Below are positions 25,965 through 33,077 of a stretch of 40,485 nucleotides of DNA, in pieces. The position numbers and the translations under genes were made by a program. The DNA lies in assembly GCA_002421995.1 (NCBI GenBank), contig DISP01000086.1, positions 1 to 40,485 of the forward strand, in the 5' to 3' direction. The stretch's first letter is position 1, and each line of letters opens with the position of its first letter. Source of the DNA: Bacteroidales bacterium UBA6207. GTDB lineage: Bacteria > Bacteroidota > Bacteroidia > Bacteroidales > F082. A model generated the notes under the pieces. That model was not told the origin of the DNA. It did no database searches and saw nothing but the letters and a program-made list of their open reading frames with translations.

Positions 25965-25994
25965 CAAAAGTAAATTATTTTGGGTAATACACAA
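25965..25994 (-). promoter_or_regulatory. Promoter of the carboxyltransferase-biotin carrier operon
   Basis: On the minus strand a TTG (plus 25992-25994) is followed after 19 bases by TACTTTTG (plus 25965-25972). This is a full match to TTG-N19-21-TAnnTTTG. The leader to the ATG at 25848 would be about 110 bases. Confidence 0.55.
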
Positions 25995-26061
25995 ATGTTA
26001 TAATCTGCATATAAAAGCATAAAGAAAACTTTAATGTTGAATAACAATTACTTAATGACAT

Positions 26062-26099
26062 AAAAAAAACATCTGTTCATACAAACAGATGTTTTTTTT
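26062..26099 (-). terminator. Strong intrinsic terminator after the T9SS protein gene
   Basis: A 15-bp perfect stem (26062-26076 with 26085-26099) has the core ACATCTGT/ACAGATGT, flanked by eight A residues on one side and eight T residues on the other. It lies 41 bases past the stop of the minus-strand gene at 26140-26883 and insulates the carboxyltransferase promoter from it. The symmetry makes it active in both directions. Confidence 0.85.
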
Positions 26100-26139
26100 C
26101 GAAGCTGAACCATTCAAAAACGGCTGCTTTTGAATGCTA

Positions 26140-26883
26140 TTATTTCTTTATAACAAGCTTTTTGCTGCTAACAATTTGATCTTCAATCACCAATGAATAA
26201 AAATAGACGCCTTCTCTCAATTGATCAACAGGGATGCTCATGCTGCCAAACCTCTGTTCGATGTTCTTTTCGATCAGGGTTTGTCCAAGCAGGTTCGAGA
26301 TTTTAATTTTCGCTGTGCCCCTGATTGCCGAAAGGTCAAAGTCGAAATTCACCTTTGCTGTTGCAGGGTTTGGATATGCATTACCAAAACGAATATTTTC
26401 TTTCCAGTCATTGACTGAGGATGGGGTAACTTTGAATTTTGCAACGAACGATACGCTGTCGGTCGGGTTCGATTCGATGTAAAATGTATATTCAAGAATT
26501 GAGGTGCCGAGCTTGCCCTGTGGGAGATAGTGCCCTGAGAATGTTTCTTCGGGGGCCATTTCAAACGGGGGAATCTCAAAGGCTGTTGGAGCAACATCAA
26601 CCCAGGGCGCAAAGCATTGTACCCAGCAAAATTGGTTAACACTTCCGGGTATCGTGTCATGCGTGATGCGGTGTACCAATACGGAAACCGAACGGTCAGT
26701 GTTGTTTTTTACTTTCACATGTGCCACAACCTCGTAAAACAAATCGCTCGAAAGTTCTCCCAGCACCAGCAGTGTATCTCCGTTGTTCATGGCTTCTTCA
26801 CCATTATATAAGGTGAGTGATTGTGACCGCAGGTAGCCGCCGGTCAGGATAAACAGGAGCAGTATTAGTAATGATTTTTTCAT
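26140..26883 (-). CDS. Secreted protein with T9SS type A sorting domain
   Basis: The 247-residue product starts with a clear signal peptide (MKKSLLILLLFILTGGYLRSQ split after the hydrophobic core). It has a central beta-rich region of about 140 residues that I do not recognise, and a C-terminal type A sorting domain from about residue 168. That domain shows FGNAYPNPATAKVNF, ISNLLGQTL, LREGVYFYSL and SSKKLVIKK. The protein should be exported by Sec and then by the type IX system, with the C-terminal domain removed on the surface. The core includes a paired-cysteine-like QFCWVQCF stretch. No neighbour hints at function. It is intact, unlike the related gene at 762-2245. Confidence 0.85.
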   Translation of the reverse strand: MKKSLLILLLFILTGGYLRSQSLTLYNGEEAMNNGDTLLVLGELSSDLFYEVVAHVKVKNNTDRSVSVLVHRITHDTIPGSVNQFCWVQCFAPWVDVAPTAFEIPPFEMAPEETFSGHYLPQGKLGTSILEYTFYIESNPTDSVSFVAKFKVTPSSVNDWKENIRFGNAYPNPATAKVNFDFDLSAIRGTAKIKISNLLGQTLIEKNIEQRFGSMSIPVDQLREGVYFYSLVIEDQIVSSKKLVIKK

Positions 26884-26973
26884 ATCTCAGTTTTTGTATT
26901 TATTATCAAATATCATGCTAAAATCTCGTTCTAATGACAATACTTTGTTCAAAAAGGTTGCATTCAACAAAAA

Positions 26974-28986
26974 TCAATCGTCAAGCAGGTTCAAAATCTC
27001 CTCGCTTACTAAATTTGGCAGGGTCACTTTCAACCTTGGTTCGTTTTGCATGGCCCGCTGAATGGCAAAGATTGCTTCTTTGTTTCGCGCCCAGCTTCGT
27101 CTGGCTATTCCGTTGTTTACATCCCAGTGCAGCATATTGTGCAGGCGCTTGCCGGCTTCTTCCGATCCGTCGAGCAACATGCCGAAGCCTCCGTTGATGA
27201 CCTCGCCCCAGCCCACTCCTCCGCCATTATGAATTGAAACCCAGGTGGCGCCTCTGAAAGCATCACCAATAACATTGTGGATGGCCATGTCGGCGGTAAA
27301 CCGGCTTCCGTCGTAGATGTTTGATGTTTCACGAAACGGGGAGTCGGTTCCGCTCACATCGTGGTGGTCGCGGCCAAGCACTACCGGCGAACTGATATAA
27401 CCTTCGCTTATTGCTTTGTTGAAAGCAGCAGCAATCTTGATTCGGCCTTCGGCATCGGCATAGAGGATGCGCGCCTGTGATCCAACAACGAGCTTGTTTT
27501 TTTGTGCTTCTTTGATCCACAAGATGTTGTCGGCCAGTTGCTGTTTGATTTCGGCCGGTGCTGTAAGGGCGATTTCTTCGAGTACCTCGGTGGCTATCCG
27601 GTCGGTTTTTTGCAAGTCGTCAGCTTTTGAAGAGGTGCAAACCCATCTGAAAGGGCCAAAGCCATAATCGAAACACAAAGGCCCCATAATGTCCTGAACG
27701 TAGGAGGGATAGATGAAGTTACCGGAATCATCAGTAACCGCAGCGCCTGCCCGACTGCTCTCGAGGAGGAAGGCATTGCCATAATCAAAAAAGTACATTC
27801 CTTTGGCGCAGAGCTTGTTGATGGCATCAACCTGGCGTTGCAATGATTGCTGAACTTTATCACGAAAACCGTCCGGGTTGTCAGCCATCATTATCACTGA
27901 TTCGGCATAAGTGAGGCCGGCAGGATAATAGCCTCCTGCCCATGGGTTGTGCAAAGATGTCTGGTCGGAGCCCATGTCAACCACCACATCCCTCGCTGCC
28001 AGCCGTTCCCACAGCTCAACAATGTTTCCGAGAAAGGCAATGGAATGCGCCTCGTTGCGTTGTTGCCAATCGAGGGCAGTGTCAATGGCCCTGTCAACAT
28101 CTTCAATCACTTCGTCAACCCAACCCTGACTATGTCTTTTATAGGCTGCTTTTGGATTTACCTCGGCTGTGATACTCACAACGCCTGCGATATTTGCTGC
28201 TTTGGGTTGTGCCCCACTCATGCCGCCAAGCCCTGAAGTAACGAATAATTTCATTTTCGATTTATTGGCCGGGTGTTGCTTCATCCGCGCAGCATTCAAC
28301 ACGGTGATTGTTGTTCCATGCACGATACCCTGAGGGCCGATATACATGAAAGAGCCCGCGGTCATCTGCCCGTATTGCGAAACGCCAAGCGCGTTGAATC
28401 GTTCCCAGTCGTCAGGTTTTGAATAGTTTGGAATAACCATTCCGTTTGTAACCACCACTCGTGGTGCTTCTTTGCCCGAAGGAAAGAGCCCAAGCGGATG
28501 GCCCGAATACATCACCAGGGTTTGCTCATCTGTCATGGTGGCCAGGTATTGCATGGTGAGCAGGTATTGAGCCCAGTTTTGAAAAACGGCTCCGTTTCCG
28601 CCATAGGTTATGAGCTCGTGCGGATGCTGGGCCACAGCTTCATCCAGGTTGTTGCTGAGCATGAGCATGATGGCAGCAGCCTGTTTGGAACGGTGCGGAA
28701 ATTCGTCAATATTTCTGGCGTGAATAGGGTAGTCCGGACGGAAGCGATGCATATAAATCCTGCCGAAACGTTTCAATTCGCCTGCAAATTCCTTCGCCAA
28801 AACCGAATGAAATGCTGCAGGAAAGTAACGCAGCGCGTTTTGAATGGCTAATTTTTTTTCTGCTGCATTCAGTATGTCCTTGCGTGCGGGTGCATGATTG
28901 ATATGTTCATCGTAAGGTTTTTCCGGGGGGAGAATGGACGGAATGCCTTGCAATACAGCTTGTTGAAAAGAGGAAACGTAACTCAT
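26974..28986 (-). CDS. hutU: Urocanate hydratase
   Basis: Urocanase uses tightly bound NAD+ to hydrate urocanate to imidazolone propionate, the second step of histidine breakdown. The 670-residue product belongs to the longer urocanase branch. Visible blocks are ELITYGGNGAVFQNW (about 122), MYSGHPLGLFPS (about 160), SQYGQMTAGSFMYIGPQG (about 203-220), TSGLGGMSGAQPKA (about 253) and GGVGWGEVINGGFGML near the C-terminus. No hutH, hutI or ftcD lies in the window, so it is unlinked from the rest of the pathway here. Its promoter region sits inside a perfect inverted repeat immediately upstream. Confidence 0.95.
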   Translation of the reverse strand: MSYVSSFQQAVLQGIPSILPPEKPYDEHINHAPARKDILNAAEKKLAIQNALRYFPAAFHSVLAKEFAGELKRFGRIYMHRFRPDYPIHARNIDEFPHRSKQAAAIMLMLSNNLDEAVAQHPHELITYGGNGAVFQNWAQYLLTMQYLATMTDEQTLVMYSGHPLGLFPSGKEAPRVVVTNGMVIPNYSKPDDWERFNALGVSQYGQMTAGSFMYIGPQGIVHGTTITVLNAARMKQHPANKSKMKLFVTSGLGGMSGAQPKAANIAGVVSITAEVNPKAAYKRHSQGWVDEVIEDVDRAIDTALDWQQRNEAHSIAFLGNIVELWERLAARDVVVDMGSDQTSLHNPWAGGYYPAGLTYAESVIMMADNPDGFRDKVQQSLQRQVDAINKLCAKGMYFFDYGNAFLLESSRAGAAVTDDSGNFIYPSYVQDIMGPLCFDYGFGPFRWVCTSSKADDLQKTDRIATEVLEEIALTAPAEIKQQLADNILWIKEAQKNKLVVGSQARILYADAEGRIKIAAAFNKAISEGYISSPVVLGRDHHDVSGTDSPFRETSNIYDGSRFTADMAIHNVIGDAFRGATWVSIHNGGGVGWGEVINGGFGMLLDGSEEAGKRLHNMLHWDVNNGIARRSWARNKEAIFAIQRAMQNEPRLKVTLPNLVSEEILNLLDD

Positions 28987-28990
28987 TATT

Positions 28991-29026
28991 CAGGATTTTT
29001 TCTGTGGCAAAGCTACAAAAATCCTG
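28991..29026 (-). promoter_or_regulatory. hutU promoter within a 10-bp inverted repeat (candidate operator)
   Basis: CAGGATTTTT (28991-29000) and AAAAATCCTG (29017-29026) are perfect 10-bp inverted arms separated by 16 bases. Between them, on the minus strand, TAGCTTTG (plus 29008-29015) matches TAnnTTTG, placing transcription start near 29001 and the arms on either side of it. No T-run follows, so it is a poor terminator for the upstream sigma factor gene. A repressor site controlling hutU fits better. Confidence 0.45.
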
Positions 29027-29038
29027 TGGTCAGGAAAG

Positions 29039-29638
29039 CTAAAACTTATCCTGCGATCTTTTCAGGAGTTGAAAAAGAAACTCCCGCGCCCTGAACAGCT
29101 GTGCCTTTACGGTTCCAAGCGGGAGGTGCATCTTGTCTGCAATTTCTTCGTAGCTCATCTCTTCGTAATACCTCATTTCGATCAGGCTGCGGTAATGTGG
29201 CTTGAGTTTGTTAACAACCTGCCTCACCACAACTAGTTTCTGTGAGCGAATGATGCTGGCTTCCGGGTTTGGTTCGCTGTCAGCAAGGTTCAAGGTAGGT
29301 GTGTTTTTGGTGTCGGTTTCGGTAAGGCTTACTGTCTGAATTTTGTTTTTTCGTTGAAAATCAATACAATTATTGGTTGCAATGCGAAATAGCCAGGTGC
29401 TGAAACCAAAGTCGGCTGTGTATTGATCAAGTTTATTAAATGCTTTGCCAAAAGCTTCCAGTGTACAATCTTCGGCATCGTATGGATTGCCGGTCATCTT
29501 GAGCATCAAATAATAAACCGGTTCTCTGTAGTGATGAAGCAGTTGTGCATAAGCTTCCTGATCATGTTCATCCAGTGCGCGCCGGATAAGTTCATAATCT
29601 CTTCTGCCTTTTTCAGTAAGATGCTTGTTTACATCCAT
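29039..29638 (-). CDS. RNA polymerase sigma factor, ECF subfamily
   Basis: The 199-residue product has sigma region 2 (about 20-95: YREPVYYLMLKMTGNPYDAE, then FGFSTWLFRIATNNCIDF) and sigma region 4 (about 135-190: LKPHYRSLIEMRYYEEMSYEEIA, then LPLGTVKAQLFRAREFL). A charged linker lies between them. It lacks regions 1.1 and 3, as ECF factors do, and directs RNA polymerase to a small regulon. No anti-sigma gene follows; the next gene is hutU. Its ATG overlaps the end of the glycosyltransferase gene by 10 bases, so the two are probably co-transcribed and coupled. Confidence 0.92.
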   Translation of the reverse strand: MDVNKHLTEKGRRDYELIRRALDEHDQEAYAQLLHHYREPVYYLMLKMTGNPYDAEDCTLEAFGKAFNKLDQYTADFGFSTWLFRIATNNCIDFQRKNKIQTVSLTETDTKNTPTLNLADSEPNPEASIIRSQKLVVVRQVVNKLKPHYRSLIEMRYYEEMSYEEIADKMHLPLGTVKAQLFRAREFLFQLLKRSQDKF

Positions 29639-30768
29639 TTAATGGGTTTTGAAACACTGTTTACAAGAAATATAACCGGATTGAAAAACATAAAAAACAG
29701 TTCGCCGAAGGGAACAAGGTAAAACGAAAATTTCTCGTGAAGGCTTTTGGCGCTTTTCCAGAAAATAAACATCTGCTGAAATGTCCTGAATAAAAATATT
29801 GACAGTGGAAACACCCAGTGAATTGGAAGGAAAATCAGCCATATCACCGACGCAAGAAACGTTATTTGAGTGATTGGATACAGGGCAAGCAAAATCTTGA
29901 TACCGCTTTTATAGTATTTACTTGTCGAGATATGCCGTCTTTTTTGCCGAACCCATGCATCAAAATTGGGCTGTGGTTCGGAAAAAGTAAATGAGGGTTT
30001 GCTCAGCTCGGGTTTTGAGTTGCTTTTGGTGGCCACTTCCTGAATAAACAAATCATCGTCGCCGGACGGAACATTGTAGTGCGAGATAAAACCTTTGTTA
30101 TCCATAAAAAGACGCTTACGGTAAGAAAGATTGCGTCCGACACCCATATACGGTTTCCCTCCGATTGCCTTCGACAGGTAAAACATGGCAATCTGAAGTG
30201 TGTCATACTGCTGCAGAAAACCAAGAAAGCCTTTCTTTTTGAGGTATGCCCCATAACCAATCACGATATCAGTTCCATTTTGGTAATTGCCGACCATTGA
30301 TTTAATCCACTGATTCGACGTTGGTTTGCAATCGGCATCGGTAAGAAGTAGAATTTCATGTTTGGCCGACTTTATGCCCAGACTCAACGGAAATTTTTTT
30401 CCTTTGAAAAAGTTAAGGTTCTGATGAATATGAACAATGTTGAGTTTTGGTTCGTAGCGGGCAAGATCCGTCAGAAGCTCTGTTGTGCCGTCGTCCGACG
30501 AGTCGTTAACCACAACAACTTCGAAGTCGGGATAATCCTGATAGAGAATATAAGGAAGGTTTTTCTCCAGTTCAAGAACAGCATTTCGTGCCGAAATGAC
30601 CACCGAAACAGGTGGAAGTGAGGTGTTTTGATCGTTTTGCGGCTTATTTTTATAAAATGCAAGACGCGAAAACAGCCCCCAATAATAGGCCACTTGAACG
30701 ATTAAAGAGAAAGCTGCGACACCTAATACAATGTATGTTAGTAAGTTGAAGTTAAGATCTATCCACAC
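29629..30768 (-). CDS. Membrane-anchored family 2 glycosyltransferase
   Basis: The product has one N-terminal membrane segment (LLTYIVLGVAAFSLIVQVAYYW), a cytoplasmic GT2 catalytic domain and two or three C-terminal membrane segments. Catalytic features are VVVNDSSDDGTTELL, LLTDADCKPTS (the DxD-type metal site) and VRQKRRHIS (a QxxRW-like position). Such enzymes build exopolysaccharide or transfer sugars to lipids; the acceptor is unknown. No ATG exists near the 5' end. I favour the GTG at 30768 (379 residues), which follows a -7 match at 30790-30797. A TTG at 30831 would add 21 polar residues and reach into the tgt promoter. Confidence 0.85.
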   Translation of the reverse strand: MWIDLNFNLLTYIVLGVAAFSLIVQVAYYWGLFSRLAFYKNKPQNDQNTSLPPVSVVISARNAVLELEKNLPYILYQDYPDFEVVVVNDSSDDGTTELLTDLARYEPKLNIVHIHQNLNFFKGKKFPLSLGIKSAKHEILLLTDADCKPTSNQWIKSMVGNYQNGTDIVIGYGAYLKKKGFLGFLQQYDTLQIAMFYLSKAIGGKPYMGVGRNLSYRKRLFMDNKGFISHYNVPSGDDDLFIQEVATKSNSKPELSKPSFTFSEPQPNFDAWVRQKRRHISTSKYYKSGIKILLALYPITQITFLASVIWLIFLPIHWVFPLSIFLFRTFQQMFIFWKSAKSLHEKFSFYLVPFGELFFMFFNPVIFLVNSVSKPIKWM

Positions 30769-30789
30769 AGGCCGTTTTTTTTGAGAATG

Positions 30790-30797
30790 CAAAAATA
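30790..30797 (-). promoter_or_regulatory. Candidate -7 element for the glycosyltransferase-sigma pair
   Basis: On the minus strand this is TATTTTTG, a full match to TAnnTTTG, 22 bases upstream of the proposed GTG start. A -33 TTG at normal spacing is not seen. Confidence 0.35.
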
Positions 30798-30818
30798 TCC
30801 AATCTTTGGGAATTGGTT

Positions 30819-30826
30819 TATCTTTG
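30819..30826 (+). promoter_or_regulatory. Candidate -7 element for tgt
   Basis: TATCTTTG matches TAnnTTTG and lies 17 bases before the tgt ATG, implying a very short leader. It is only about 20 bases from the opposing -7 of the glycosyltransferase gene, so the two promoters are back to back. Confidence 0.4.
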
Positions 30827-30842
30827 TCCAAATTTTGATTGA

Positions 30843-31973
30843 ATGCAGTTTACAATTCAGGGGAGAGACACAAAGAGTTCGGCACGGGCAGGCAGCATCA
30901 CCACAGATCACGGAACAATTGAGACACCTATATTTATGCCGGTTGGAACGGCAGGAACTGTCAAGGCAGTTCATCAGCGTGAGCTGAAAGACGACATTCA
31001 GGCGCAGATCATCCTGGGCAATACCTACCATCTTTATTTGCGTCCGGGTCTTGATGTTTTGAAACAGGCCGGAGGTCTGCATAAGTTCAATGGCTGGGAC
31101 CGACCAATCCTTACCGACAGCGGTGGCTACCAGGTGTATTCGCTGAGTGCAAGACGTAAACTAAATCCTGAAGGGGTTACATTTCAATCACATATTGACG
31201 GGAGCCGGCATAAGTTTACACCTGAAAATGTGATGGATACACAGCGTGTTATCGGAGCCGATATCATCATGGCTTTTGATGAGTGCACTCCTTATCCCTG
31301 CGAATATGGCTATGCCCTCAAGTCGGCCGACATCACACACAGCTGGCTCGACAGGTGTTTCAGTCGCCTGAATGAAACTACGCCTCTCTACGGCCATCAG
31401 CAATCCTTGTTCCCGATTGTTCAGGGCAGCACATACCGCGATCTGAGAATACGTTCCGCTGAATGTATAGCCTCAAAAGGTGCCGAAGGCAACGCCATCG
31501 GCGGCTTGTCAGTGGGCGAGCCGCACGAGATCATGTATGAGATGACTGAGTTGGTTTGTAACATACTTCCTGATGACAAACCGCGTTATCTGATGGGTGT
31601 GGGAACGCCGGTAAACATACTCGAAAGCATCGCGCTGGGCGTTGACATGTTTGACTGTGTGATGCCGACCCGCAACGGTAGAAACGGAATGTTGTTTACA
31701 TCGGCCGGTATTATCAATATTCGAAATGAAAAATGGAAATCCGATTTTGGACCTGTTGACGAAAATGGTTTGCAATTTGTTGATCATCAATACTCCAGGG
31801 CATATTTGCGACATCTTTTTGTTGCCGGCGAAATGCTTGGCAGCATGATAGCCAGTGTGCACAACCTTGGGTTTTACCTTTGGCTGGTGAAAACAGCCCG
31901 TCAGCATATCCTTGAAGGCGATTTTGCTGAATGGAAATCAATGATGGTGCCACGTCTGATGCAACGCCTGTAA
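30843..31973 (+). CDS. tgt: tRNA-guanine transglycosylase (queuine/preQ1 insertion)
   Basis: Tgt swaps guanine-34 for preQ1 in tRNAs with GUN anticodons, on the way to queuosine. The 376-residue product has the general acid/base aspartate in DSGGYQVYS (Asp92) and the nucleophile in GVDMFDCVMPTRNGRNG (Asp271). It also has GNAIGGLSVGEP near 217 and the basic anticodon-binding surface. The usual CxCxxC zinc motif is missing: residues expected to be cysteine align to Gly309, Gln311 and Asp314, although the fourth ligand position, His340, is kept. Homologues I recall from Bacteroides look the same. It starts an operon leading to the LptF/G-like permease (ATG overlapping the tgt stop by one base). 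Confidence 0.95.
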   Translation: MQFTIQGRDTKSSARAGSITTDHGTIETPIFMPVGTAGTVKAVHQRELKDDIQAQIILGNTYHLYLRPGLDVLKQAGGLHKFNGWDRPILTDSGGYQVYSLSARRKLNPEGVTFQSHIDGSRHKFTPENVMDTQRVIGADIIMAFDECTPYPCEYGYALKSADITHSWLDRCFSRLNETTPLYGHQQSLFPIVQGSTYRDLRIRSAECIASKGAEGNAIGGLSVGEPHEIMYEMTELVCNILPDDKPRYLMGVGTPVNILESIALGVDMFDCVMPTRNGRNGMLFTSAGIINIRNEKWKSDFGPVDENGLQFVDHQYSRAYLRHLFVAGEMLGSMIASVHNLGFYLWLVKTARQHILEGDFAEWKSMMVPRLMQRL

Positions 31974-33052
31974 TGATGAAACTGATTGACTGGTATATTT
32001 TTAAAAAGTTCCTCGGGACTTTCGTCTATGCAATTTCATTGCTGATCATCATCGTGATCATCTTTGATATCAGCGAGAACATTGAGGATTTTTTGAAAAA
32101 CAACGCCCCTGTCAAAGCCATCATTTTTGACTATTACCTCAATTTTATTCCCTATTTCATCAACCTCTTTGTTTACCTCTTCACCTTTATCTCGGTGATA
32201 TTTTTCACCTCGAAGATGGCCGGAAACACCGAAATCATTGCCATTCTGAGCAGCGGAGTCAGCTTCAAACGCATGTTGCGCCCCTACCTGATGGCTTCTA
32301 TTCTCCTGGCTGTTTTTTCGGCTTATCTTGGCAACTTCCTCATACCGAGAACCAATGAGTTGCGGCGCGACTTCAAAAACAAGTATATGGAGGTGCTAAC
32401 CAAGGACCGAAACAGGAATATTCACCTTCAAATCGAAAAAGGAGTTTTTGTGTATGTCGAAAGCTACAACAACGCCCAGCAGGTGGGCTACCGGTTCACA
32501 CTCGAAAAATATGCTGACCAGACGCTGACCTACAAATTGTCAGCCGACCGCATTGAGCGTGACAAAGCCGACAGCCTGTGGCAGATTATCGGATTTGTGG
32601 AGCGTTTCATCAATGGCGAAAAGGAACATATTATCAGAGGTGCAAAAAAAGATACCATCCTTCCTTTGAAAACAACAGATCTCTACGAAATAAAGGAAGA
32701 CTTTGAAGTGATGAACTTTTGGGAGCTCAGGGAACATATTGCTGATGAGAAGCAGAAAGGCAACGACAATGTGAAACTGTATGAAGTTGAGATGAACAAG
32801 CGGTTGGCTTCACCGGCGGCAATACTTATTCTCACATTTATTGGTGTAGCACTTTCGAGTCGCAAGGTGCGGGGTGGCATCGGCGTGCATTTGGGAGCAG
32901 GTATAGCCATAACCTTTTCTTATATTCTCTTCATGCAGGTGTCAACGGTTTTTGCAACATACGGCGATCTTTCGCCTTTTCTTGCAGCATGGATACCTAA
33001 CTTGTTTTTTGCTGTCATAGGCATTTACCTGGTAACACAGGCTCCAAAGTAA
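31973..33052 (+). CDS. LptF/LptG family permease (YjgP/YjgQ)
   Basis: LptF and LptG are the membrane subunits of the LptB2FG transporter that extracts lipopolysaccharide from the inner membrane. The 360-residue product has the expected layout. Residues from LIDWYIFKKFLGTFVYAISLL to about 110 hold three membrane segments, a periplasmic beta-jellyroll domain spans roughly 115-260, and three more membrane segments end the protein. The conserved KMAGNTEIIAILSSGVSF stretch near 75 contacts LptB. The start is the ATG at 31973 or 31976; the frame is open further upstream inside tgt but the added residues are not family-like. I cannot tell LptF from LptG by eye. Confidence 0.9.
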   Translation: MMKLIDWYIFKKFLGTFVYAISLLIIIVIIFDISENIEDFLKNNAPVKAIIFDYYLNFIPYFINLFVYLFTFISVIFFTSKMAGNTEIIAILSSGVSFKRMLRPYLMASILLAVFSAYLGNFLIPRTNELRRDFKNKYMEVLTKDRNRNIHLQIEKGVFVYVESYNNAQQVGYRFTLEKYADQTLTYKLSADRIERDKADSLWQIIGFVERFINGEKEHIIRGAKKDTILPLKTTDLYEIKEDFEVMNFWELREHIADEKQKGNDNVKLYEVEMNKRLASPAAILILTFIGVALSSRKVRGGIGVHLGAGIAITFSYILFMQVSTVFATYGDLSPFLAAWIPNLFFAVIGIYLVTQAPK

Positions 33053-33077
33053 ACAAAACAGCGTAAAAATTTACAAT

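Noticed and set aside
28991..29026. The inverted repeat before hutU as an intrinsic terminator of the sigma factor gene
   Set aside because: No T-run follows the second arm in the direction of transcription and the loop is 16 bases long; an operator or other regulatory role is likelier.
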